The position numbers were made by a program, and so were the translations under genes. 58,029 nt of DNA from DSUN01 sp035527715 (GTDB lineage Bacteria; Planctomycetota; PUPC01; DSUN01), in assembly GCA_035527715.1 (NCBI GenBank), contig DATKZY010000205.1:1-58029 (forward strand). Reading direction: 5' to 3'. The stretch's first letter is position 1. Each line of letters starts with the position of its first letter. The notes under the pieces are model-generated. The model made no database searches. It was not told the DNA's origin and saw only the letters and a program-made list of their open reading frames with translations. Shown piece by piece: positions 1-8,417 of this stretch.

Positions 1-3000
1 ATGGGCGCCGTCTACAAGGGACGCCAGGCCGCCCTCAACCGCTTCGTCGCCATCAAGGTCCTGCCCGAGCACCTGACGAGCGACGCCGCCTTCATCGAGC
101 GCTTCCACCGCGAGGCCCGCGCCGTCGCCGCCGTCCGACACCCCAACATCATCGAAGTCCACACCATCGGCTCCGAGCGGGGCCACGAGTTCATCGCGAT
201 GGAGTTCGTGGACGGCGAGTCGCTCGCCGACCTGCTCCGGCGCGAGGGCCGCCTCGCGCCCGACCGGGCCGTCGAGCTGATGACGCAGGTCGCCTCGGCC
301 CTGGCCGACGCCCACGCCGCCGGCATCTTCCACCGCGACATCAAGCCGGCGAACATCCTCCTCGACGCCCGCGGCCGGGTGAAGGTCGCCGACTTCGGCC
401 TCGCGAAGCACGAGGGCGTGGACGTGAGTGTCACGGCCACGGGCGCCTCGCTCGGCACGCCTCTCTACATGCCGCCCGAGGTCGCCCAGGGCAAGCCGGC
501 GGACGCGCGGAGCGACCTCTACTCGCTCGGCGCCACCTTCTACCAGGCCATCGCGGGCAAGCCGCCCTTCGACGGCGCCACCCCTGCCGAGCTGATCATC
601 AAACACGTCAACGCCACGCCCCCGCCGCTCCAGACCCTCGCGCCCGACTGCCCGGCGCCCCTCTGCCGCATCCTTCACCGCCTCCTCAGCAAGAACCCCG
701 CCCACCGCTACTCGACCGCCGACAAGCTTCTCGCAGCCCTCAGCCATGTCGAGGCCCATGTGGCACAGCCGCCCTCGGCTGTGTCGGCCACCCGCACCTT
801 GCCCGGTCATGTCGCACAGGCGAGGGCGCCTGTGCCACACGGAAAGCCTGTGGGCGGGGCGTCTCTGCCCCGCGTCTTCCTGATCGGCGGCGGCGCAATC
901 GCCCTCGCCCTCGTCGTCGTCCTCTTCTTCGTTCTTCGCGGCTCCCGTGTGGCACAGCCGCCCACGGCTGTGGTTCCCCCCGGCACCCAACACCCAACAC
1001 CTGCTTCTCCGGTTCTCGAGCAACACGCCTCCCTCTGCCTCCAGTACGCAGAGACCTGCGCGAAGCGCGCCGACTGGGCCAAGGCCAAGGAGTACCTCGA
1101 CGACCTCGCGGGCAAGTATGCCTCCACGCGCTTCGCCGCTGACAACAAGCCCGCCATCGCTGCCCTCCGCGCCGAGACCCTCGTCGCCCTCAAGCCCACC
1201 CCAACACCCAAGGTTCAGCCGAAGGTCGAACCCAAGACCGAGCCCAAGGCCGAGCCGCCCCCCGACGACGACGAGCGATGGGCCGAGTGGGAAGACCTCT
1301 TCGACGGCAAGACCCTGAAGGGGTGGACTGTGCTGGAGGCAGGCGAGTTCGCCAAGGCGGGGAGACCGGAGGTCGACGGGGAATTCACCGACCGCGGCAA
1401 AGTGGCCGTGCGAGACGGGGCCATTTATCTCCAAGGCCACTTGCCCGGCATCGCCTGGAAGGGCGGCTTCCCCCAGAGGAACTATGAGGTCCGGCTGGAA
1501 GCCTGCTCCATTGCCGGCGGGGGCCACGTGTGCGAAGTGGCGTTCCCCGTGGGCTCGGCGGCGTGCGCCCTCGATATTGGCGGCTGGGGCGGCACGATCC
1601 TGGGCCTCCAACAAGTCGACGGAAAGTATGCGAATAGCGAGCAGAACCCTACCTGGAGGCAGTTCCACACACAACGAGGGAAATGGTACCTGGTGTGCTT
1701 GCGCGTGACGGGCGAGAGGGTCCAAGCGTGGCTGGATGGGCAGAAGGTGGTGGACCTCCTCACCCGCGGCCACGCTCTGAGTCTCGCGCCATGGATGCAG
1801 GAGGCCACTCCCTTTGGCTTGGCTGCATGCATCGGCCACAACGCCCTCCGCTCCATCCGCCTCCGCCGCCTCAGGCCCGAGGCCCCGCCGCCCGACGACG
1901 AGACGCGCTGGGGACCGTGGGAGGACCTCTTCGACGGGAAGACGCTGAAAGGGTGGCGCATGCTTGAGGAGGGAGTGGCCGCAAAGCACGGCCAAGTGCA
2001 AGTGAAAGATGGGCAGATCGCCCTTGAGCGAGGGGACCCCGCAACCTTGGTCGTGTGGACAGGCGACTTCCCCACGAGCGACTATGAGGTCATGCTGGAG
2101 GAAGCGAGCTTCGAGCAAGGGCTTTCTTCCTGTAATGTGACCTTGCCCGTTGGGCCGTCGCACTGCGTTGCCTCGTTCCAGTTCCGCAACTACAGGACGG
2201 CCGTTGTCCAGCTCAACGACCTCGATGGCGGGCAGCCGGTCTACGAGTCACGCAGGGCCGCATCGCAGCTCAAGGAGGGGGAATGGCACCGCCTGCGCCT
2301 CCGGGTCGCCGATGGCCGACTGCGCATCTGGCTCGATGATGAAGAACTCGCTAACTTGCCCCTTGCCGAGCACACTTTTGGGTTGGCCGGCACGTGGACA
2401 TCTGCCAGGCCGTTTGGGATCCACACCTGGCAGACGAATGCGGCGCTGCGCTCCATCCGCCTCCGCCGCCTCAACCCCGAGGCCCCGCCGCCCGACGACG
2501 AGGCCCGCTGGGGGCCGTGGGAGGAGCTGTTCGACGGCAAGACGCTGGATGGATGGAAGGTGGCGGAAAAGGGGGCCGGCTACACGGAGCATGGGGAGGT
2601 CCGCGTGCAGGACGGCAGGATCGTTCTTGGCGCGGGGGAGCCGTTGACGGGGATCGCCTGGACGGGCGAGTTTCCGAAAAGCGGGTATGAGGTCCGCTAT
2701 GAGGCCATGCCCATTGTGGCGGGTGCGGACTTCGCGAGCATCTACTTTCCTGTCGGCGACAGCGCATGCGTCCTTATCGTTGCCTCGCGCTACACGGGCC
2801 TTGATTGTGTGGATGGGCTGCGGCACCACGAGAATGGAACGGTTAGGAAGTGGGCGAGTGAGGTGGGGGGGCGTTGGTACGCGGTGAGGCTGCGAGTGAC
2901 GGCTTCCAGGATCGAGGCATGGGTGGACCAGGCCAAGGTTATTGACCTCGCCACCGCAGGACGCCGCTTCTCCACGGCCGGCCACGACGAGGCCATGAAG

Positions 3001-5265
3001 CCGTTCGGGCTTATGACATATAGGGCGGTTGGCGCGGTGCGCACCATCCGCCTACGCCGGCTCAAGCCCGAGGGCCCCGGGCCCGCGCCTGAGCCGCCCA
3101 GGCCCGAGCCGAAGGGGACCGCCAAGGAAGAGGAGGACGCCAAGAAGAAACAAGAGGAGGAGAGACAGCGCCAGGCCGAAGCCGAGAAACGCGACGCCCT
3201 CGCCCGCGCCCAGGCGGCCTACGCGCAGGAATCGGATAAGGTCTGGGCGCTCTTCAATGACCGCAAGTACGACGAGGCCGACAAGCTCCTCTCAAACCTC
3301 CCGCAGGTTGCGAACCTGCGGGAGGTTATGGATGCCGACCGCGAGGCGGTCAAGCTCCTGAGGGACTTCTGGGCCGCCGTCGAGCAGAGCCTCGCGGCCA
3401 AGAAGGGGCGCTTCCTCGCCTTCGGCGGGGCCGGCGGCAGCATCGCCGAGGTCAAGGACGGCCAGGTCACACTCCGCTCGGGCCGGGCGGAGGTCACGCT
3501 GCCCATCCACAAGCTCGCCGCCAAGCAGGCCCTCGCCTACGCCGAGTTCAAGGACGACGAGCGGTCGAACCTCATGACAGCCGTCGTCCTTCTGGCCGAC
3601 GACGTGGCGCTCGACGAGGCCCGCGCGGCGCTCGACAACGCGGGCGCCGCGCCGTCGGTTGCCATCTACAGGCAGCGGCTCGATGCGTTGGGATTAGGCG
3701 CAGCCGAGGCCGCTGCAAAGGCCGCCTGGCTCCGCATCGAGGAGGAGGCCAAGGGCAAGCTCTCGCCCGGGGGCGCCAAGCGCCTCACCGATATGCTCGC
3801 TGCCTTTGACAAGCAGCACGGCAACACGAAGCTCTACAAGGAACTTGGCGAGGAGATTGCGGCGGTCAAGCTCCGCATCGAGGACTCCCTGGGCTACACC
3901 AAGTGGCCCTTCGACGAGGCCGAGGCCAAGCGGCGCCAGAAGGCAGCGGCTGACGCTCTTGGCGTCAAGGTCGAGGAGGAGATTGACCTCGGCGGCGGCG
4001 TGAAGATGACCATGGTCCTCATCCCCGCCGGCGAGTTCCTCATGGGCAGCCCGCCCACGACCAGTCCGGAACAGATCGAGAAGACCTTTGGCAAGGACTC
4101 ATGGAATGACTACACGCGGGAGTTCCCTCAGCACCGCGTGAAGATCAGCAGGCCCTTCTGGCTCGGCAAGACGGAGGTCACCCAGGCGCAGTGGGAGGCG
4201 GTCATGGGCGACAATCCCAGCAAGCTCGGGCCTCGCCCTCAGAACCCGGTGGGGATGGTGAGCTGGGACGACTGCCAGGGCTTCGTCCAGAAGCTGAGCG
4301 TGAAGTTCAGGAAGCCCTTCCGCCTGGCCACCGAAGCGGAATGGGAATATGCCTGCCGGGCGGGCAGTTCCACGGAGTTCTACTTCGGCGACAGCCAGGC
4401 GGCCCTGCCGCAACACGCTTGGTTCAACGCCAATTCGGGCCGCTCGGCGCAGCCGGTCGGCAAGACCAAACCCAACGCCTGGGGCCTCTATGACATGGCC
4501 GGCAATGTCTGGGAGTGGTGCGAGGACTGGTACGCGCCGTATGACAAGGCTGCTCAGGTGGACCCAGGGGGCCCCGGAGCCGGCGCCGCCCGGGTCTTGC
4601 GGGGCGCTGCCTGGGGCAGCGTTTGCGGGCACTGCCGTTCGGCCGACCGGTGCATGCAAAGCCCGACGAGCCGGTACGAGTACGTCGGGTGTCGGGTGTG
4701 CGTGGTCGCCGGGGCTACGGCTTCTGACGACGGGGGAGTGCCCGCGGGCTTCGTCGCGCTGTTCAACGGGAAGGACCTCACCGGCTGGAAGGCCGACGAG
4801 CGGGCCCGCCAGCACTGGACGGTCGAGGACGGGGTGCTCGTGTTCGACGGCAAGGGCGAGAACCTCTGCACGGCCAGGCAGTACGGTGACTTCGAGCTGT
4901 ACCTTGAGTGGAAGATCGCGCCGGGCGGCGACAGCGGCATCTACCTGCGCGGCTGCCCCCAGGTGCAGATCTGGGACAAGCCCGTTGGCTCGGGCGGCCT
5001 CTTCAACAACCAGAAGCACCCCGCCGAGCCGCTCGTCCGCGCCGACCGCCCCGTGGGCCAATGGAACGCCATCGCCGTCAGGATGGTCGGCGAGCGGGTC
5101 TCAGTGAAGTTGAACGGCAGGCTCGTGGTGGACAACACGATCATGGAGAACTACAACGACCGTGGGAAGTCCATCCCCTCCACCGGCTCGATCGAGCTCC
5201 AGAAGTTCGCCGGCCCGCTCTACTTCCGCAGAATCTACATTCGCGAACTCCCGCCCGGCAGGTAG
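1..5265 (+). CDS. Ser/Thr protein kinase fused to three lamin-G/DUF1080-like repeats, an FGE/SUMF1-like domain and a DUF1080 domain (5' partial)
   Basis: The 5' end is cut by the window: the first codons (MGAVYKG) are the end of the kinase glycine loop, so the ATG at position 1 is not the true start. Hanks-type kinase marks are VAIK (Lys19), HRDIKPAN (111-118) and DFG (131-133). A linker holding hairpin-repeat-encoded VAQPPSAV peptides leads to one membrane helix (about 292-313). Outside follow a short helical region, three homologous blocks of about 200 aa starting W-x-x-W-E-D/E-L-F-D-G-K-T-L (427, 637, 837), a charged coiled coil (about 1035-1075), an FGE/SUMF1-type domain (about 1329-1575, with GEFLMGS, EVTQAQWEAVMG, NVWEWCEDW) and a C-terminal DUF1080 domain (about 1579-1754, LFNGKDLTGW, GDSGIYLRG). 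The kinase should be cytoplasmic and the sensor-like modules periplasmic. Neither substrate nor ligand is evident. The three blocks being tandem duplications is seen directly; a carbohydrate-binding role is inference. Confidence 0.9.
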   Translation: MGAVYKGRQAALNRFVAIKVLPEHLTSDAAFIERFHREARAVAAVRHPNIIEVHTIGSERGHEFIAMEFVDGESLADLLRREGRLAPDRAVELMTQVASALADAHAAGIFHRDIKPANILLDARGRVKVADFGLAKHEGVDVSVTATGASLGTPLYMPPEVAQGKPADARSDLYSLGATFYQAIAGKPPFDGATPAELIIKHVNATPPPLQTLAPDCPAPLCRILHRLLSKNPAHRYSTADKLLAALSHVEAHVAQPPSAVSATRTLPGHVAQARAPVPHGKPVGGASLPRVFLIGGGAIALALVVVLFFVLRGSRVAQPPTAVVPPGTQHPTPASPVLEQHASLCLQYAETCAKRADWAKAKEYLDDLAGKYASTRFAADNKPAIAALRAETLVALKPTPTPKVQPKVEPKTEPKAEPPPDDDERWAEWEDLFDGKTLKGWTVLEAGEFAKAGRPEVDGEFTDRGKVAVRDGAIYLQGHLPGIAWKGGFPQRNYEVRLEACSIAGGGHVCEVAFPVGSAACALDIGGWGGTILGLQQVDGKYANSEQNPTWRQFHTQRGKWYLVCLRVTGERVQAWLDGQKVVDLLTRGHALSLAPWMQEATPFGLAACIGHNALRSIRLRRLRPEAPPPDDETRWGPWEDLFDGKTLKGWRMLEEGVAAKHGQVQVKDGQIALERGDPATLVVWTGDFPTSDYEVMLEEASFEQGLSSCNVTLPVGPSHCVASFQFRNYRTAVVQLNDLDGGQPVYESRRAASQLKEGEWHRLRLRVADGRLRIWLDDEELANLPLAEHTFGLAGTWTSARPFGIHTWQTNAALRSIRLRRLNPEAPPPDDEARWGPWEELFDGKTLDGWKVAEKGAGYTEHGEVRVQDGRIVLGAGEPLTGIAWTGEFPKSGYEVRYEAMPIVAGADFASIYFPVGDSACVLIVASRYTGLDCVDGLRHHENGTVRKWASEVGGRWYAVRLRVTASRIEAWVDQAKVIDLATAGRRFSTAGHDEAMKPFGLMTYRAVGAVRTIRLRRLKPEGPGPAPEPPRPEPKGTAKEEEDAKKKQEEERQRQAEAEKRDALARAQAAYAQESDKVWALFNDRKYDEADKLLSNLPQVANLREVMDADREAVKLLRDFWAAVEQSLAAKKGRFLAFGGAGGSIAEVKDGQVTLRSGRAEVTLPIHKLAAKQALAYAEFKDDERSNLMTAVVLLADDVALDEARAALDNAGAAPSVAIYRQRLDALGLGAAEAAAKAAWLRIEEEAKGKLSPGGAKRLTDMLAAFDKQHGNTKLYKELGEEIAAVKLRIEDSLGYTKWPFDEAEAKRRQKAAADALGVKVEEEIDLGGGVKMTMVLIPAGEFLMGSPPTTSPEQIEKTFGKDSWNDYTREFPQHRVKISRPFWLGKTEVTQAQWEAVMGDNPSKLGPRPQNPVGMVSWDDCQGFVQKLSVKFRKPFRLATEAEWEYACRAGSSTEFYFGDSQAALPQHAWFNANSGRSAQPVGKTKPNAWGLYDMAGNVWEWCEDWYAPYDKAAQVDPGGPGAGAARVLRGAAWGSVCGHCRSADRCMQSPTSRYEYVGCRVCVVAGATASDDGGVPAGFVALFNGKDLTGWKADERARQHWTVEDGVLVFDGKGENLCTARQYGDFELYLEWKIAPGGDSGIYLRGCPQVQIWDKPVGSGGLFNNQKHPAEPLVRADRPVGQWNAIAVRMVGERVSVKLNGRLVVDNTIMENYNDRGKSIPSTGSIELQKFAGPLYFRRIYIRELPPGR
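764..972. repeat. Three palindromic repeats inside the kinase reading frame
   Basis: Three perfect 8-bp-stem hairpins lie at 764-783 (CACAGCCG, loop CCCT, CGGCTGTG), 815-834 (CACAGGCG, AGGG, CGCCTGTG) and 953-972 (CACAGCCG, CCCA, CGGCTGTG). The first and third are read as VAQPPSAV and VAQPPTAV. They flank the membrane helix, where a linker tolerates insertion. The same family recurs outside genes at 57702-57781. Confidence 0.9.
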
Positions 5266-5311
5266 GCGGCCTTACACATCTCCCCTCTCGCTCCCACGCT
5301 CTGCTCGATCT

Positions 5312-5413
5312 CGTTGCGAAGCTCCGGCTTCGCAACGTGGATGGTGCGGCTCCTGCCGCAAGAGGATCGAAGCGGGAGCTTCGAGGATGTGCAACGCGAA
5401 GCAGGAGCTTCGC
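5312..5413. repeat. Hairpin repeat cluster (CGTTGCGAAGC family)
   Basis: 5312-5337 is a perfect 11-bp stem (CGTTGCGAAGC, loop TCCG, GCTTCGCAACG). Shorter relatives follow at 5368-5383 (CGAAGC, GGGA, GCTTCG) and 5396-5413 (GCGAAGC, AGGA, GCTTCGC). The 11-bp stem recurs with a TCCC loop at 57134-57159 and partly at 51536-51556. No U-run follows, so these are unlikely to be simple Rho-independent terminators. Confidence 0.85.
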
Positions 5414-5742
5414 GACGAGACAGAACGGTTCGGGAACGTTCGGGAAGGCGTGTGCGCCGCGCAACCCGCGCGCCAGGAGAAGATGCGGTCTGAAGCCAGC
5501 ACTACGAACGGCGAGCGATGGGGAGGCATTGGGTGTCGGTTGACGCGGGAAGACGCGGGGCAGGGACGCCCCGCCTACAATGGGGACTGGTTGGCGGCCT
5601 GACGCGGGTCGGGACTTGGGCTAAGTGGTTGCGCGGCAAGGGTTTCAGTAAGGCAACAGGCCGCCAAATCCAGGGGCGGGGGGATTGGCGGCCTGTCGCC
5701 TGATGCCCACGCGAAAAAGTGTCCGAGTCTGTAGAGTCTGGA

Positions 5743-5930
5743 CGACTCTGAGCCGGAACGCCGAGAATAGGCGATTCTCGAGTCGGGAAACCGAGAAACC
5801 CGTACGACTCTGAGCCGGAAGGGCGAGAATGGCCAAATGGGTGCGCCGGAAATGGAGAACCCCGTACGACTCTGAGCCGGATGGCCGAGAATCGCCAAAT
5901 GGGTGTCTCGTCCCCGCGAATGGGCACAAT
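5743..5930. repeat. 62-bp tandem repeat, three units
   Basis: The marker CGACTCTGAGCCGGA starts at 5743, 5805 and 5867, an exact 62-bp period. Units two and three also share CGAGAAT and the text GCCAAATGGGTG; unit one carries a small perfect hairpin (CGAGAAT, AGGCG, ATTCTCG). There are only three head-to-tail units and no unique spacers. Confidence 0.85.
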
Positions 5931-5938
5931 GGCGAGGC

Positions 5939-7468
5939 TTACCGCCAGTAGTGCCGCTCGGTGCTGCGGTACTGGACGGCCTCGGTGACGTGCTCGAGGC
6001 GGAGGCGGTCGTCGCCGGCGAGGTCGGCGATGGTGCGGGCGACTTTGAGGATGCGGGTGTAGCTGCGGGCGCTGAAAGCGTGCTGGGTCATCGCCTGTTC
6101 GAGCAGGGCCTCGGTGTCGGCGTCGAGCTGGCAGTGCTTGTGGATGTGGCGGTTGGTCATGCGGGCATTGGTGTTGATCCGCTCGCCGGCAAAGCGATGG
6201 CGTTGGCGGTCCCGGGCCGCGATCACCTGCTCGCGCATTTCGGCGCTCGTCGCGCCGGAGCGGCGGTCGCGCAGTTCGCGGTAGGGGACACGGGGCACCT
6301 CGATGTGGATGTCGATGCGGTCGAGCAGCGGGCCGCTGATGCGCGACATGTAGCTGCGAATCTGTCCGGCCATGCAGCGGCACTCCCGCGCCGCGTCGCC
6401 CATATTCCCGCAGGGGCACGGGTTCATCGAAGCCGCCACGAGGACCTCCGCCGGGAACTTGACGCTCATCAGCGCCCGCGAGACGGTGATGCTGCCATTC
6501 TCGATGGGCTGGCGCAGCGTCTCCAGCGTGGCGCGGTGGAACTCGGGCAACTCGTCGAGGAACAGGATGCCCTTGTGCGCCAGGCTGATCTCCCCGGGCC
6601 TCGGATAGGACCCCCCGCCCACCAGCGCAGGAGTGCTCGCCGTGTGGTGCGGGTCGCGGAAGGGGCGCGTGGCGACCAACGGCTGCCCGGGAGGCAGCTC
6701 GCCCGCGACGCTGTGGACCTTCGTGACCTCCAACGCCTCCTCGAGCGACAGGGGCGGCAGAATGGTGGGGAGGCGCTTCGCGAGCATCGTCTTGCCGCTG
6801 CCCGGCGGGCCGATCATCAGGACGTTGTGGTGGCCAGCCGCTGTCACAAGGAGCGCACGCTTGGCGTGCTCCTGCCCCTTCACATCGCTGAAATCCACGT
6901 CGTAGCAAGCCGTGTGCGTGAGGATGGACGCGATGTCCACCCGCTTCGGCTCCAGCACGAGGCGGTCGGTGACCAGGCCGGCGGCGTCGTCGAGGTTGCG
7001 GACGGGGTAGACCTTGAGGCCCTCGACGACTGCGGCCTCGGCGGCGTTGGCCTCGGGCACGATGAAGGCCAGGCCCGCCCCGCGCACGGCAATGGCCATC
7101 GGGAGCACGCCTTTGATCGGGCGCACGCCGCCATCGAGGGCCAGTTCGCCGACCATCGCGAAGTCGGCCAGGCGATAAGCCTCGATCTGCCCGTCGGCGG
7201 CCAGGAGGCCGATGGCGATGGGCAGATCGTAGGCGGGGCCCTCCTTGCGCGTGTCGGCGGGGGCCAGGTTGATCGTGATGCGGCCGGTGGGCCACCGGTA
7301 TTGGCGGTTGACGACTGCGGCGTGGACCCGCTCGGCGGATTCCTTCACCGCCGCGTCGGGCAGGCCAACGATAGCCACGGCGCGCAGGCCGTGCGCGACG
7401 TTGCACTCGACCTCGATGGGGTAGGCTTCGATTCCCAGTACGCCCACAGAAGCGACTTTTGCGAGCAT
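5939..7468 (-). CDS. comM: YifB/ComM family Mg-chelatase-like AAA+ ATPase
   Basis: The 509-aa protein has the full ComM/YifB layout: an N-terminal Lon-protease-like fold (about 1-175), an AAA+ Mg-chelatase domain with Walker A GPPGSGKT (about 220-227) and Walker B GILFLDELPEF, the Cys-rich NPCPCG segment, and a C-terminal Mg-chelatase-type helical domain. Family knowledge: ComM is a helicase that extends branch migration during natural transformation. Length is typical. It stands alone between repeat DNA and a divergent biosynthetic operon, so it is probably monocistronic. The ATG at 7468 is supported by a strong promoter just upstream (7498-7527). Identification is firm; a competence role in this organism is inference. 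Confidence 0.95.
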   Translation of the reverse strand: MLAKVASVGVLGIEAYPIEVECNVAHGLRAVAIVGLPDAAVKESAERVHAAVVNRQYRWPTGRITINLAPADTRKEGPAYDLPIAIGLLAADGQIEAYRLADFAMVGELALDGGVRPIKGVLPMAIAVRGAGLAFIVPEANAAEAAVVEGLKVYPVRNLDDAAGLVTDRLVLEPKRVDIASILTHTACYDVDFSDVKGQEHAKRALLVTAAGHHNVLMIGPPGSGKTMLAKRLPTILPPLSLEEALEVTKVHSVAGELPPGQPLVATRPFRDPHHTASTPALVGGGSYPRPGEISLAHKGILFLDELPEFHRATLETLRQPIENGSITVSRALMSVKFPAEVLVAASMNPCPCGNMGDAARECRCMAGQIRSYMSRISGPLLDRIDIHIEVPRVPYRELRDRRSGATSAEMREQVIAARDRQRHRFAGERINTNARMTNRHIHKHCQLDADTEALLEQAMTQHAFSARSYTRILKVARTIADLAGDDRLRLEHVTEAVQYRSTERHYWR

Positions 7469-7497
7469 GACAAACCCTCGCCCGTTGCGTTAGAGGA

Positions 7498-7527
7498 ATC
7501 ATACAGGGGCGCCGAGCATCGTGTCAA
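7498..7527 (-). promoter_or_regulatory. Candidate sigma-70 promoter of comM
   Basis: On the minus strand TTGACA (7522-7527), an 18-bp spacer and TATGAT (7498-7503) lie 29 bp before the comM ATG. Confidence 0.7.
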
Positions 7528-7538
7528 GGCGGAACGGC

Positions 7539-7566
7539 TTGCGCTTTTGGGACCAGGCGGTACAAT
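7539..7566 (+). promoter_or_regulatory. Candidate promoter of the PPTase-PKS-NRPS operon
   Basis: TTGCGC (7539-7544), 16 bp, TACAAT (7561-7566), followed by a leader of about 65 nt to the PPTase start. It is back to back with the comM promoter. The -35 box is weak. Confidence 0.5.
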
Positions 7567-7637
7567 AGCCTGCTATCTGGTCGGGGCTACTGGAAGCCTG
7601 ACGGAATCAGCCGCAAGGGCGCTCGGTTCAATTGGCA

Positions 7638-8414
7638 ATGGAGGTTGCGAGGCCCATCCTGGTCATGGAGCAGCTCGGACACGCACAGGCTCACGTGTGG
7701 CTCGCCTTCTGCGAGAACCTGCCCGAAGCGTGGCTGGTCGGCGCGTGTACCCCCCTGCTAGACCCCGAGGAGCGGCGTAGGTGGGGCCGGCTCCGGCTCT
7801 CGGCCGATCGGCATCAGTACCTGGCGGCGCATGCCCTGCTGCGCGTCGCGCTGTCGCGCTATGCCGATGTGGCCCCGCAGGAGTGGCGGCTCCGCCCGGG
7901 GGCCGCGGGGAAGCCCGAAATCGCGGGGCCGGCCGCGGCCCCGCCTCTGCGGTTCAGCCTGTCGCACACGCGCGGGCTGGCCGCCTGCATCGTGGCGCTG
8001 GAGAGGGATGTGGGGGTGGACGTGGAGGCGATGGGCTCAGGAGCCGAGGTCGCGGAGGCCGCCGAGCAGTTCCTGGCCCCCGCTGAGCGGGCCGCCTGCG
8101 ACGCGCTGCCCCCGGGGGCCCGCCGCGAGAGATTGTACGAGTACTGGACCCTCAAGGAGGCGTACGTGAAGGGATGCGGGCGGGGGCTGTCGCTCCCCTT
8201 GCGGGGGATCGCCTTCGAGATCGACGCGTCGCGGCGCATTCGCGTGGCTTTGGGGGCAGGGATCGGCGATTCGGGGGAGGACTGGCAGTTCCTCCTGTCG
8301 GAGCCCTCGCCCGCCCACAAGCTGGCGGCGGCCGTTCGGCGGCGACGCGGGGAGGCCGTCGCCATCGTCGAGCGGCTGCTGGCTCTGAAGGACCTGACGG
8401 CTCACCTGGAGTAG
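7638..8414 (+). CDS. Sfp-type 4'-phosphopantetheinyl transferase
   Basis: Moves phosphopantetheine from CoA to the serine of carrier domains, making the ACP and PCP of the next two genes active. Family motifs are all visible: FSLSHTRG, GVDVE and the WTLKEAYVKGCGRG signature (W-x-x-KEA-x-x-K). Length (258 aa) suits Sfp/Gsp enzymes. The start is uncertain: TTG 7632, ATG 7638 and ATG 7665 are all in frame and none has a good Shine-Dalgarno site; ATG 7638 is chosen. The stop lies 3 bp before the PKS ATG, so the two are surely cotranscribed and probably translationally coupled. Dedicated pairing with the PKS-NRPS is inferred from position. Confidence 0.93.
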   Translation: MEVARPILVMEQLGHAQAHVWLAFCENLPEAWLVGACTPLLDPEERRRWGRLRLSADRHQYLAAHALLRVALSRYADVAPQEWRLRPGAAGKPEIAGPAAAPPLRFSLSHTRGLAACIVALERDVGVDVEAMGSGAEVAEAAEQFLAPAERAACDALPPGARRERLYEYWTLKEAYVKGCGRGLSLPLRGIAFEIDASRRIRVALGAGIGDSGEDWQFLLSEPSPAHKLAAAVRRRRGEAVAIVERLLALKDLTAHLE

Positions 8415-8417
8415 TCA

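Larger units (their letters stand above)
5266..5938. other. Intergenic repeat region between the kinase fusion and comM
   Basis: I see no gene here. The left part holds a cluster of GCTTCG-type hairpins (5312-5413), the right part a 62-bp tandem repeat (5743-5930). The middle has no recognisable feature. Confidence 0.7.

Noticed and set aside
5743..5930. Possible CRISPR array
   Set aside because: Only three units, repeat directly joined to repeat with no unique spacers of constant size, and no cas genes.
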